From Sporodiniella umbellata (taxonomy: Eukaryota > Mucoromycota > Mucoromycetes > Mucorales > Rhizopodaceae), in NCBI GenBank assembly GCA_025677835.1, contig JAIXMR010000003.1, forward strand, positions 62,001 through 126,000: a stretch of DNA of 64,000 nucleotides, in the 5' to 3' direction. This document shows positions 46,413 to 57,816 of the stretch, piece by piece. The notes under the pieces are model-generated. The model did not search any database and had not been told where the DNA came from. It saw nothing but the letters and a program-made list of their open reading frames with translations. Numbering within the stretch: position 1 is the stretch's first letter; each line of letters begins with the position of its first letter. The position numbers and the translations under genes are program-made.

Positions 46413-47452
46413 ATTTGGAGCAAGCGTACTTGGAAGCAAGTCTAGTTTGAGAGTCATTATCTGTACACAAGCTCAGAATTGCACACTCTGTTTTGTTTTC
46501 AGAAAAAAGAAAAAACTCGCACACACACACACGTACGTAAACCACTGTTTGTGTTTTTCAAAAAATACGCTGGCTTATTTTACCAGATGTTTTACAAAGT
46601 GGTTGATTTGACCAAAGTATGTTTACGTATTGGTACAATGATGAATCTGATGGGACTAAGGTGCAAAAGCTTACTAATGAGTAGGTTTTATTTTTTTTTA
46701 TATACAAAGGCAGTATAAAATAAACAGCAAAACAATTATATCTGGTACAAATATAACTATAAAAAGAAAAATAGCTACGAAAAAAAAAAAAAAAAAACTT
46801 AGGGCGCGTCTACTTTCAACAGTCTTCCATATGCTGATATTTGAGACTTTGGGCTTAAGTTTTCTTGTGAAGGCAGTAAATTATTAAATACTTAAATATG
46901 CTTCCCCCCCTTTTTTTTTTTTTTAAAGCTATGCTCTGTATTGTTCAGATAGATAAACTTCCAAGAACCATTATTATGTGCATAGCAAACTTCTTTCTAA
47001 GCTTCTGGTCCAGTTTAATTCTAAAGCTAGCGCTTTGTCAAGCGCAAGTCACCTTTCAGTCAAGCATACCGTAGGCTTATAGGGAGCTTCAAGCCTTTAG
47101 TATATCAGCATTGATTTTTTTACGATCATTCGCTTTTTTTTTTTTTTTTTTTTTTTGGAATAAAAAGAATTGAAGGCTGCAGTCAGATATACGTGTCTGA
47201 CGCTATTTTAAACATAAATGGCTTTTTGTATAGATTGATATAGCCAAAGCCTTAAAATGGTTAAACAAAGAGCCTTTTTTTTTTTTTTTTGCTTGTGTGC
47301 ATATTAATGGCTATAATTCTAACTTTCCACGTAGTTAATATAGTTGAGTAACTTGAAATCTTATAAGCCTGTGAAAATATAATTTATTTCCCCGCTAGAC
47401 TTTACTTTTTTTTAATTTTTCTTCCAAACTCCAAAAAAAAAAAAAAGAAGCA
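46413..47452. other. Non-coding spacer right of the inverted repeat
   Basis: About 1 kb with several poly-T/A tracts (near 46780, 47134 and 47275) and a short (AC)n run near 46520. Short frames present are not supported. The right end should hold the promoter of the MAPR gene. Confidence 0.5.
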
Positions 47453-47890
47453 ATGTCCACGTAAATAAGCGTTTGTAGTATTTGTATCAGGGCATTGATG
47501 CCTTTGTAGTGAACCTCCCAAGACAACACCTATTACTGTTTCTGAGCTTAGAAAATACGATGGCTCTGACCCCTCTCTCCCTATTTATGTAGGTATTAAA
47601 GGCGATGTTTTTGACGTCTCCAAAAACACGGCATCTTATGGTCCTGGTGCTGGTTACAATGTGTTTGCCGGAAAGGACTCATCAAAGGTACGACTTATTC
47701 ACACAAAACCACCTTTTGACCCCCTTTCCTCTTTTAGGCACTTGGAAAATCGTCATTAAAGCCAGAGGAATGCATTGCTGACTATAGTGATCTTACAGAA
47801 AAAGAATTAGAGACTTTGGAACAGTGGCATGCCTTTTTCTCAAAGCGATACAACATTGTTGGTAAAGTTGTGCCTGATGGCAGTTTGTAA
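47453..47890 (+). CDS. MAPR / Dap1-like cytochrome-b5-fold haem-binding protein
   Basis: Model: join(47453..47460, 47510..47687, 47738..47890), 112 aa. Members of this family (yeast Dap1, human PGRMC1, plant MSBP) bind haem through Tyr and support sterol-synthesis P450 enzymes such as Erg11. Diagnostic parts are ITVSELRKYDGSD, PIYVGIKGDVFDVS, GPGAGYNVFAGKDSSKALG and LETLEQWHAFFSKRYNIVGK; the FAGKDSSKAL block is the family signature. The first coding exon is only 8 nt (ATGTCCAC); without it the second exon has no upstream in-frame ATG. There is no N-terminal membrane anchor, so the product looks soluble or peripherally bound, unlike animal PGRMC1. It converges with MAK5, with 130 bp between the two stops. 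Confidence 0.9.
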
Positions 47891-48020
47891 ATAAAAGGAT
47901 GTGTGTATCAAAGCGCTGTGTTGGCTTTATTTCAAAAAGACCATTTTGTTGGAACACGTCTAGTGAGATATACACAAGTAGAGATGTATGTATGTGTGTT
48001 TTTATTATGAATCTATGTGT

Positions 48021-50536
48021 TTATTTCTTGTTCAGTTTTCGCTTTTTAATTTGATGCATGTCTTCTACAGCCTTTGTATTTGTTGAACCAGGAAGGATTT
48101 TTTGGTCTATGCAAAGAGAGGAGTTGGAGGGGTGATTTTTCTTTCATTTTAATATGTTTTTACCTTTGTTTTCTAAAAGTCGCGTTACCAAATCAGACAC
48201 CAGGCCACCGGCCAAAAACTTTCTTGAGGCGCCTGCAGGCAAGATGGGTTTTTGAAGTAAAAAGTGAAGTTGGTTTTTCAAGCCAGCAGCTTTGTTTCGT
48301 TCTTTCTGAAGTTCGGTGGATGTCTTTTGGTAACCTTTTCCCTTCATTGTGTCTTCATCAAAATCAACGTCCATTTCCTTTGCCATGTTACGCATCCAGT
48401 TTTGTTCGTGTGTTTGCTTCGATTCTCTATGGTGAATGGTATCAATTTCTCTTGCTAATTCGACTCTTTCTTTCATGGATCTCAAGATGTTTAGATCGAC
48501 AGGGAAAGCTGGATAGTCTTCCTCCTTTCTCAAGGTTTGGCATAGTTTTTGATAGATCTTTGTCTCCTCAGGTCCACAAAGCAACAGGGAGATACCATCA
48601 CGATTAGCACGGGCGGTACGACCACTGCGATGAACATAGATCTCACCTGATCGAGGGAGCTGATAGTGAATCACGTGTTCCACGAGAGGAATATCCAAGC
48701 CACGCGCAGCCACGTCTGAGGCAATCAAGACGGCCTTGGTGTTTGTCTTGAAACGATCCAGATTCTTTAAACGTTGCTTTTGTTGCATTTGAGCATGCAA
48801 ACCCAACACTTCGACGTTCAAGAGTTTGAACACAGGCACCAAACGACGAATGGCGTCTATTGAGTTGACAAAGATGATGGTACGCCCAGGGTAACGTGTA
48901 ACAAAGTAGTAAACGTACATGTCCTTCTCGGTCTGTAAGCAGTCAATCTTGGCTTCCACCAGACGTGCTGCTACCACGTTTTCGGAAGTCATATCCACCA
49001 GCGCAGGGTTGGGATCAGCAAATTCGATACGACGAATCAAATCTTCCATTGTGCCCGTCTCTTCTGCCTTTCTCTTTTTCCCCTTGGCCTTGACATTGAA
49101 GCGAATGTCTTTATTGAGAGTAGCCGTATAGATAAAGGTTTGGTGAACGCCGCGGTCCTGAGGCAAGACCTTGCGACTGCCTTCGCCCACTTCTTCTGGC
49201 CAGTCTGTGGTGGTTTCTCTTTTGTGAGAGAGCGAGTTGAGAAGGCTGGTGAGTTCTTCAAAGTGACCTTTTTCTAGCATACGGTCGGCTTCGTCCAAGA
49301 CAAGAAACTTGATGTGCTTCAGCATGTCCATGTAAGTCGGATTGCCCGAAAACAGTTCCCACAGACGGCCTGGGGTGGCCACGATAATATCCGGCTGGCT
49401 CTTCAGGAGTCTCTCTTGCTTTTGTACGGACATGCCACCGACAATGGCCACACAGCGAATGTCGGTAAAGATTGAGATGTTGGCAATATGGTCTCTGACC
49501 TGGATGGCCAGTTCACGTGTGGGCGTCAGTATCAAGCCTGAGAGGCTTTCTCGAGAGTGCGTGGTGAGATAGTGTACGATGGGAATACCAAAAGACAATG
49601 TTTTGCCAGAACCTGTTTCAGCAGAACCAACAATATCACGACCCTCGAGAGCCAAAGGGAGGGTTTTGGCTTGGATGGGTGTGGGTGTAGTAAAAGTATG
49701 GTATTTCAAAGCGTGATTGATCGCATCCGACAGGTTTAGGCTCTTCCAGGCAGAAATATCCACACTGGGATCCACGTCTTCTACTGTAGGACGCTTTCTG
49801 GCTTCAGCCGCCGGCTTACTCTCCCCCTTTTTTTTGTCCTTCTTTTCCTCCTTTAGCTTTTTTTTGTCCTCAGGCTCTGGCGCCTTGGGCTTCTCGCTTT
49901 CTACTTCTTCGCCTTCCTCTTCCAGCCTTTGGACTTGAGCCATCAGTCTTTCTAAGTCCTTCTTCTTTTTTTCCAGCAGCTTTTGCGCTTTTGTCTTTTT
50001 CTTGGGTTCCTCTTGCGCTGGCATTGCTTCAGAGCTCGCGGATGGATCGACGGCATCGTCTTGCGATGTCACTGTTTTTTCAGCGTCCATGTTTTCAGCG
50101 TTCATGTTTTCAGCTTCCTTTGCTGCCAACGTTTCATCAAAAGTATCAACATCATAAAACTGGCCAGTTTCTTCGATAGTCAAAGGTGCTGTAGGTTCTG
50201 CTTTCTTTCCTTTTTTTCTGTCTTTTTTGACTCTCTGTTGTTTTTGATGTGTTAGGATAGATCCCGGTTGGACTATCAGTATGCGTTTACCTTAAACTTG
50301 GCTACTTTACCAGTAGCTTCGTCCCCTTCAAATTCCACTTCGACATCGCTGATTTCTTCCAAACAGAGGAAACCTCCTGCATCGTCTGTTAGAAAAGGGT
50401 CTGAGGCACCGGCAGTTTCGGACCAGTCCCAACTATCGATATTTCCCAAAGACTCATATTCAATAGAGACTTGTTTTCCAGCCGGGTTGCCTCCCTTTTT
50501 TTTTTGAGCTGGGTTGTTCTTTCTTTTGGCTGGCAT
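48021..50536 (-). CDS. MAK5: DEAD-box RNA helicase for 60S ribosome biogenesis
   Basis: Model: complement(join(48021..48106, 48164..50234, 50291..50536)), 800 aa. Mak5/DDX24 is a nucleolar helicase of large-subunit assembly. The N terminus (MPAKRKNN, then SLGNIDSWDW) is characteristic, followed by a long Lys/Glu coiled region. Helicase motifs in order: Q motif with TPIQAKTLPLAL, motif I AETGSGKT, Ia LTPTREL, Ib TPGRLWEL, II VLDEADRM, III as TATLN (Thr for Ser), IV IIFVNSIDAI, V ASDVAARGLD, VI HRSGRTARANRDG. Domain 1 holds the Mak5-type insertion between motifs II and III. The last 29-codon exon adds a basic tail ending KKRKLNKK; ending at 48144 instead would read through the intron. The T-A-T motif III (SAT in most DEAD proteins) is the normal variant for this branch, as I recall. 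Confidence 0.95.
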
Positions 50537-50861
50537 AGTGTTGGATCACCCAAAAATAAAATAAAATAAAAAAAAAAAAAAAAAAGATAAAATTCCACAG
50601 TCCTGAAAGTCACAAAACTTGCCCAAAAAAAGGTGTAACCCAAGAGAAGGGTTGTATGTATCAAACCTTTTCGAATTAAAATAAAGTGAAATTTCTTGTA
50701 TGAAAGAAGCGACCTAGAAAGGAATGGCTGGATAGAATGCATTAGCATCGCCACGTCATTGACAATAGGATAAAACTTTTGCTTGCCACATTTTAACGAT
50801 AGCTTATTCACTGGGTCTAGAGTACAATCCGCTTGCTGTTTAAAAAGAAACGTACAAGGCA

Positions 50862-50909
<48 letters not shown>

Positions 50910-51161
50910 GCTTGGCTATTGTTTACTTGATGGATTCAAAAAAGAGCGGAAACCGATGCAGTACGTCTAACTCTTTCTTTGTTTGGGAGATTCAAACCGA
51001 ATGACGCCACGTTTCAGGTAGCTTGCATCCTTTAGTTTACCAAAAGCAAGACCATAGCCGTTTTAAATAGAGTTCAAATCCCGAGAGTTTCATTATAAAT
51101 CCTTTCTGCTTGTCGTTTCCTTTTTTTCTTACTCTTTTCTTATCAAAAAAAAAAAAAAACA
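50537..51161. other. Divergent region between MAK5 and the lectin-CipC gene
   Basis: About 625 bp with poly-A at 50566-50585, a (GT)n microsatellite at 50864-50904 and an A-tract just before the next ATG. No coding signal. Confidence 0.55.
50864..50904. repeat. (GT)n microsatellite
   Basis: About 41 bp of uninterrupted GT between the divergent MAK5 and lectin-CipC starts; likely length-variable. Confidence 0.95.
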
Positions 51162-52410
51162 ATGACTGGATTCCCTCAGGACCAATACTTTATGATCAAG
51201 TCTCGTGCCAATGGGCATGTTTTGGATGTTTATATGGGAGAAACCACGGTAAGCCGTCGGCTTGGGTAGACAGCACTCAACCATTCTATAGGATGATTCA
51301 AACATCATTATCTGGCAACAGGTAAAAAAAAAGCATACACACTACTTGGTTCGGTTCAAATAACTCTTTTTGATGTATAGAAACCTGATAACGACAATGA
51401 CAATCAAGTAAACAAGCTGTTATTGTTGTTGTTTTTTTGGTTATTCATTGTTTTTCTTTTTAGCTCTGGCGCGCTGAAGATGGTTTTTTGATCAATAAAA
51501 AGTCCAACTTGGGTAAGTTTTCCAAAAAAAAAAAAAAAAAAAAAAAAAAAAGGTGACTTATAAAGAACAGTGATGGATATCCGTGGCGGCGACCTTAAAT
51601 CGGACACTTTTATTGTTCAATACTCGAGAAAGATGACAATGTAAGTGTATGTGCGTGATGTCATCAGCTGACGGTTGGAATATTGTAGGGCGCATAACCA
51701 ACGGTTTGGTTTCCGCGACGGCTACATCTATTGTTTGGCCGATCCTCGACTTGTGTTGGATATTCGAGTGAGTTTTTTGTATTGTGTTGAAAAGAGTGAC
51801 TGACGCGAATTTAGGGTGGGGGTAGTAAAGAAGGTACCAAGATTATCCTGTATAAGCGCAAGGAAACGGACCAGATGAACCAGCAATGGACTTTGATTCC
51901 TTACGGTCAATCGAACCAAGGCAGCCAAGTGCCTTACTACCCTCCTCCTCCCGATTATCCTCAACAGGGACATTTTCAACAGCAGCAAAACTACCCACAC
52001 TACCCCCCAGCCAATGCGGGTCAACCGAGTAATCCACAGTATGGAGGACAAGCGCCTTCTTATGAAGAGGGTAAAAGGTGTTTATATTTTCAATAAGACT
52101 GAATAGGGTCTCTGTAGCTTCTCAAGTACATCAAACAGTCTATAAGGAAGGTCGCAAAGCTCATTTGTCTCATCAGCTTATTGCGGGGGCAGCTGCTTTT
52201 GAAGCCGTGAAGGCCTATCGACATCACCAAGAACGTCAAGGGGAAGAGATGTCTCATGCGTTTATCAAACAGGGAGTGGCTGCATTGGCTGCTGCTGAAA
52301 TCGTCAAGCTGGCTGAGGAACACGACTGGTCTCGCGATCAGAAGGAGCAAGCGACCCGAGAAGCACAACAAGCTGCAGAACACTATGCGTCTCGTGAATT
52401 TCAATTCTAA
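51162..52410 (+). CDS. Ricin-B-type beta-trefoil lectin fused to a CipC-like (DUF3759) domain
   Basis: Model: join(51162..51248, 51292..51321, 51381..51407, 51464..51512, 51571..51640, 51689..51767, 51815..52070, 52118..52410), 296 aa, eight exons; two exons are only 30 and 27 nt. The first ~150 residues form a beta-trefoil: MIKSRANGHVLDVYMGE, then NIIIWQQK, DNQLWRAEDGFLINKKSN, LVLDIRGG, NQQWTLIP. The NQLW/NQRF/NQQW elements are the QxW repeats of ricin-B/CBM13 lectins. A Pro/Tyr/Gln-rich linker (PYYPPPPDYPQQG) follows. The C terminus (about 200-296) is a helical DUF3759/CipC domain: KAHLSHQLIAGAAAFEAVKA, HAFIKQGVAALAAAEIVKLA, then HDWSRDQ. CipC proteins are stress or antibiotic-response proteins of unknown mechanism. 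There is no signal peptide, so it is probably cytosolic and may recognise intracellular or cell-wall sugars. Confidence 0.85.
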
Positions 52411-52984
52411 AATAAACAAGTGAGAAAAACAGGGATAAAAAAAAAAAAAAAAAAAGGAGGAGGAGGAGGGGAGAGCTATTTTTACAATGCCTTTTAAAAT
52501 GAATGGATTGTTATGATGTGTCCGTCTTATTGATGATCCAACCCTTTTTTTTTTTTTTTACAGCAAGAATGTATTGTAGTCTAAGGTGTGTGTGTATGTT
52601 TTTTTATTTTATTTCCAGTGACATTTGTTGCACCCATGTTTGGCTCTAAAAATAAATCAACGGAAAAGAGCCGGTTGTTACGCAAAACAAATCATCATCA
52701 TAATAAACATGCGAAACTGAAAGAGTGAGAGAAAAGCATTCTAAACCGAAATCCTGTCTATGTGTGTGTGTGTGTGTGGCCCTTTTCTATCACTTGTTAA
52801 AAGAGCGATAGCGTATTATGCAACCAGCTTGAAACGTGTTTAAATTTTATGTTTTGTTACCCCCTTTTTTAACATTTTCTCTCTATTTTTTTTTTTTTTT
52901 TTTTTTTTTTTTCAAATTTTCTTTTATTATTATTATTGTTATTATTATTATTATTATTATTATTGAAAGATCCTTGCTATTACC
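52411..52984. other. Kinesin promoter region with trinucleotide repeat
   Basis: About 570 bp with poly-A at about 52438-52455, poly-T near 52889-52911, an (ATT)n tract at 52925-52965 and GT-rich stretches near 52765. No coding signal. Confidence 0.5.
52925..52965. repeat. (ATT)n trinucleotide repeat
   Basis: About 40 bp of ATT/TTA repeats with one GTT interruption, 20 bp upstream of the kinesin start codon. Confidence 0.9.
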
Positions 52985-53336
52985 ATGGCCTCCACAGCAG
53001 TTAGGTAGAGATAGATAGATACATACATACATACATAGATGTGTATGTACGACTGGAAATAATAAAATGTCACCTTCTACGTCCTTATTTTTCTGAATCT
53101 TTGTTTTAGAGTGGCACTGCGAGTAAGGCCGTTGTCAGAGAAAGAACGATTAGCGAATTGTACAGAATGCGTTTCATTTATACCAAACGAGCCCCAGCTA
53201 TTGATTGGAAAAGATCACTCGTTTACATACGACTATGTGTTTAATACGACTACAGAACAGGCATGGGTGTATGAATCGAGTGTCGTACCTTTAGTAGAAA
53301 AATTTGTAGACGGGTAAATAAAGGATCACGCCAGAC

Positions 53337-53392
<56 letters not shown>

Positions 53393-56300
53393 TTTTTTTC
53401 TCACTTCTTGACAGGTTCAATGCAACCATACTGGCTTATGGGTAAGACAAAAGGTCCGCTTTAGTTTTGTTTTTGACAATTTTCAAACGTTAGACAAACA
53501 GGGTCCGGTAAAACCTTCAGTATGGGTACAGCGTTGGAGGAAGAGGGCCCACATCAAGGTAAGTTTGCCAACAGTGGTTCAACGATTTACTTATTCTATG
53601 GCAGGTATCGTGCCTCGCTTTGTGAAAGACTTGTTTGACCGACTGCAAGACAAGAAAAAGCAAGAGCCGACACTCGAATTCACCGTGCGGGTCTCCTTTC
53701 TAGAGCTTTACAACGAAGAACTGGTCGATTTATTAAACCCGCAGTGTAAGAAAAAGTGCGAGGTTCAGATCCGGGAAGACGTGAACGGACACATCTACTG
53801 GGCTGGCGTTCAGGAGGAAGTCTGTGAGACACCCGAAGCGCTGGTGAAATACCTGATCCAAGGCTCGCTGGGTCGCACCACCGGATCCACCGAGATGAAC
53901 TCCGTCTCTTCTCGATCACACGCTATTTTCTCGGTGATTCTGAAGCAACAGCAATCGGAAGAACAGAGGGTGATTAGCAAGTTTCATTTTGTAGATCTGG
54001 CAGGTTCTGAGAGAGTAAGTTTTCTTTGTTCTATGTCTCTCTTTTCTCATCTTTAGAAAAGCTCAAGAGAACCCATGCTCAAGGCGATCGTGCCCGGGAA
54101 GGCATCGCCATCAACGCTGGCTTGTTAGCCCTCGGAAATGTAATCAGCGCTCTCGGGGACGAGTCTAGAAAATCTGCCCACGTCCCTTACCGAGACTCCA
54201 AGCTGACCCGCTTGCTTCAGGATTCCCTGGGCGGAAATTCGCAAACCCTGATGATGGCCTGTGTCTCGCCTTCTGATTCTAATTTCGCCGAAACCCTCAG
54301 CACGCTCAAGTATGCGAACCGGGCCAGAAATATCAAAAACAAGGTGGCTATTCAACAGGAATTCGTTGGCTCTTCCGTTCAGGTCAACAACCTTCGCTCC
54401 CAGCTCGCCCGTCTTACCCTCGAGCTTCAAGCCCTGAAATCCAAACCGCCCACCTTGGGCCTTTTGGCTTCAGGCGAAGAATGTGAGCGGTTGAAACAGA
54501 AGGTACGTGCTATGGCAGATGAACTCTGCCGTGTGACGACCGAGCGAGATACCCTGCGGATGGCACGTGATCTGGCGGAAGGCGGAGACATCGAGACCTG
54601 CCCACTCATCAGCCAGTACCAAAAAACCATCAGCGATTTGCGGATGGCACTGGCAGAAGCACAAGACCGTCTTTCAGCCTCCGTCCAGGCCAGCCCTCAT
54701 GCGTCACACAACAGTACCTCCCTTAAGAAGCGTACCACACACGCCAAAAAGCGAAGAACAGGCACAACCACAACTATCACCAAAAATCTTTGCTTTAAAT
54801 CCACCACCAAAAGACAACGCCTGCCTTCGCTCAACGAACAGGATACAGGCGATATCGATACTTGGCTCAAAACCACCCTTGGTTCTATCCAGACCTCCGT
54901 CTCTTCTGGTCTACGCATCGACGCAAAGCAGTCCATCTCTGTGGCTAAAAACCAAATCGATCGAGCCCTGAAGGTCTTGGATGACTTTAAGGTAAGCCTC
55001 CTTTCTCTCTCTCTCTCTCTCTGTCTTTTCATCCTTCCTCTTTTTTGTTAGTGCAAAGCCGTGGATGAACAGCCTACCTACGACTGTGAACTATTGGCGG
55101 ATGATGAACTCTTTCTTAGACTTCAATCGGATGAAAGCCTGTTGGCTGATCTCGAAGACCTGGGCTCAGATCAAGTAAATAATAGTCATCTTCATCACTT
55201 CACATATATATATATACATACAAATATATACACATTTTGTAAACCTGACTTGTCTGCCACCAGTCTAGCGCCCGCCGTTCCCGGATGTTTTCTACAGACA
55301 CCCTCCTGACCGAGGACACTGATTTTTCAGAGATCAACCCGCAACTCAATCGTATGCTGGATCAAATCCAGTCTGATATTCAAGTCAACGAGTCGTTGGT
55401 CTGCCAGCTGGAGAAGACCGAGCTAGAATATCTAGCGATGCGCAGACAGTTTGAAACCAAGATCTATGCGCTCCGTGACGAGATCTTGTACCTTCGACAG
55501 GCTCCTTCTCAGCACGAGATTAAGCAGGCCTACGAAGGTAAGGTGAAGCAACTGATGAACCAGCTTTCTGATCTCAAGCGTCGATATGCCCAGGTGACGC
55601 AGACCATCCAGTCTTCCCGTAACCAGAACGAGGGTATGTTACGTGCCTTGCGCGTCAACGTCGAGAGTCTAAAGGTGGAAAAGAAACGGATGGTCAAGCG
55701 TATGAAAGAGGAGGCTGAACGCGTCAAAGACAAGCTACAGTCGCACGAACGCGAGATTCAGCGGCTCAGACGCAAACAACAAAAAGACAGTGAAATCAAG
55801 CGTCGCCTCGAACGTGAGGCCAAACAACTCCAGTCCACATTGCAGAAAAAGACAGACGAGTCCATCCTCAGCGCGGAAAAGATCAAGTCGCTCGCCCATA
55901 GTCTCAAAAAAGCCAGCGATGATACCTGGCTGGCCAACGCCCCTTGGCTTCCCCCCTTACCGCGACGCGCCTCTCGCCGGTCCGGACCACCGTTGGCCCT
56001 GCGCATCGCGAACAAAAAAACCGCGCTGGACCAAGCGCTCCGTCAGTTCATCCGCAGCAAACAGGGCGCGGAAGAGGCCCGTCAGCTCTTGTCGAGAAAA
56101 AACGAGTTGGCTCAAAAGAAACAGGCCTACCTCTCGGAGCGTGAACATCTCCTGCAGGAAGAAGACAAGGACATGCTCTCCATCGACCGGGCCTTTCGAC
56201 AGGTCATTGACGAAAAGATCGAACGGGTCGAGGCTGAAATCGCCTCCATCGACCTCCGGCTTCAAGCCATGCATCATTCCGGCTCGGAAGAAGACCGGCC

Positions 56301-57345
56301 ATCGGAACGACGCGTCACCTTTGCTCACCCCGACGAAGCCGATTGGCTCGACATCGACAGCCCGGAAGAAAATGCCACGCCCGCACAGTGTCTCGAGGCC
56401 ATCGGCAAGATCCTGCGCTCGATGGCGTCGGATGAATGGGCGGGCATGATGGAAGCCACCCTGGATGATATCATCACCTTACGTGTCGAAGAAGCGCAGA
56501 CCCAGATGAGCCTTCAGCAGTACGAAAAGACCACCGAGGAGCTTCGCCGGACACTGATGGTCATGAAAGAAACCGCACTGGATTGCACCGTCGATTACGA
56601 GCGAAGACTCAAACAGTGCACGCACCACCGACGCTCGGCACGCGCTTCGTTTTCCAAGCTACCTTACTATCATGAAGATAGCAGTGATGCCGATTCAGCC
56701 ATCGATCTTTTACCCGAGGATCATTTCCAGCATGTAGAAAGTCTGTTTCATAAAATCTATAGCGAACATGGGCTGGACCTACGCCGGTCTTCCATCCCCT
56801 CTTCGGCTGAGATTGCCCCTTTCTTTTCACGGCATTCGCAGACCAAGGCGCCCATGAAACCCTCGGCTTCCCCACTGGCCGGCCGTCGTGGGTCGACCTC
56901 TTCCCCAGAACAGTTCCTACATCAGCTCTTGAGGCCTTCCGCCGAGCGACGTGCGTCGACGCATTCCGAGACCGAGCTTAGACTTCCGCCCAAGATGATC
57001 GAAACAGACTCTCAACAGACCCGCCGTCGCGCTTTCTCTTTCCAACAACCCCCCACAGCCCCTTCTCCCATCGGTCAATCGGGGCATTCCCTGGAAATCG
57101 CCAGCCAAGAAGATTTCTTACTCGAACTCGACGCACTCCAGAAACTTTCGCCTAACCCGTCTTACGAACTCAGAAAATCCGCCGTCGCTAATAACGTCTT
57201 TGACCGACTCTCTGGATCCCATACACAGGCTTCCCAAGCCAAAAAGAGACTCCATCATGTCCGCTTTCGACATTCATCCAGTAGTATCGATGATCTCAGA
57301 CGTCAATGGGCTCTCGAACTTGATAAAATAAAGGATCTTGCCTAA
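52985..57345 (+). CDS. Kinesin-4 family motor protein
   Basis: Model: join(52985..53004, 53110..53313, 53415..53441, 53494..53558, 53605..54014, 54062..54991, 55052..55174, 55264..57345), 1286 aa. The motor is N-terminal (about residues 5-365): [13 protein letters not shown], the P-loop GQTGSGKT at about 84-91, switch I NSVSSRSH, switch II DLAGSER, and the neck-proximal [18 protein letters not shown]. The VAxRxRP start and neck sequence fit the kinesin-4/KIF4 chromokinesin group, which acts on spindle midzones or regulates microtubule ends. Residues about 380-460 and 600-900 are long Lys/Glu/Arg coiled coils; the tail is disordered, Ser/Pro/Arg-rich. The start is the ATG of MASTAVRVALRV, with exon 1 only 20 nt. 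Introns carry (AT)n(GT)n, GATA/CATA and (CT)n microsatellites. Exons 6 and 8 are strikingly G/C-rich. No KIF4 Cys-rich tail was seen. Confidence 0.92.
53339..53392. repeat. (AT)n(GT)n microsatellite in a kinesin intron
   Basis: About 32 bp of AT followed by about 22 bp of GT, inside the 101-nt intron 53314-53414; the repeat makes up half of that intron, so its length probably varies between strains. Confidence 0.95.
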
Positions 57346-57414
57346 CGTCAGTCGGAAAAACAAAAAAAAAATAGGTTTTATTTTCATTAAAAATTCTTTT
57401 TTTCTTTTTTTAAT

Positions 57415-57579
57415 ATGTCTTTAAAAGAAAACCAACTCTTGTTAGAAGAGTAAACACTAAAGCAAGAAATTGCTCTTTTACGAAAACAAGAACAGGCACT
57501 CGAACAAAAAGACGCTTTGATCAAACAAAACTTAAAGGCAGTCAAAGAACTCAGAAACCAAACACACAATCATCCTTAA
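57415..57579 (+). pseudogene. Short coiled-coil ORF interrupted by one in-frame stop
   Basis: From an ATG at 57415, 54 codons read MSLKENQLLLEE, then TAA at 57451-57453, then TLKQEIALLRKQEQALEQKD and further to NQTHNHP and a stop at 57577. Apart from the internal TAA the whole frame is a heptad-like coiled coil rich in Leu, Lys, Glu and Gln. A single C-to-T change from CAA would create the stop. It lies 70 bp after the kinesin stop and could be a decayed small gene, a broken extra exon, or a readthrough case. The family is not recognised; treating it as a gene is uncertain. Confidence 0.4.
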
Positions 57580-57816
57580 TCATTCTCGTTAAATTAAACT
57601 ATGGACCTCCTTTTGTTAGCGTATACGTAAAGTCACGTCCTTGGCGTGACTGTAGATGTTTTTTTTTTTTTTTTTTTTTTATTGACTGGTAGGGTTTGTA
57701 TACATGATTCCTTTCGGGTTGATATATTTATAGAGTTATCGATCTCTATCGATCGATAGAGAGCAATAATAGGGTGAGATGGGATGATGTGGGTTATAAA
57801 GAAAAGAGAGAGGGGG

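Noticed and set aside
48074..48607. 177-codon plus-strand frame
   Set aside because: Antisense to the 3' part of MAK5.
51060..51090. GTTCAAATCCC, another tRNA B-box-like string
   Set aside because: No cloverleaf can be drawn around it; it lies in the leader region of the lectin-CipC gene.
55790..56449. 219-codon plus-strand frame rich in Arg/Ser/Pro
   Set aside because: Alternative-frame shadow of the G/C-rich kinesin exon 8.
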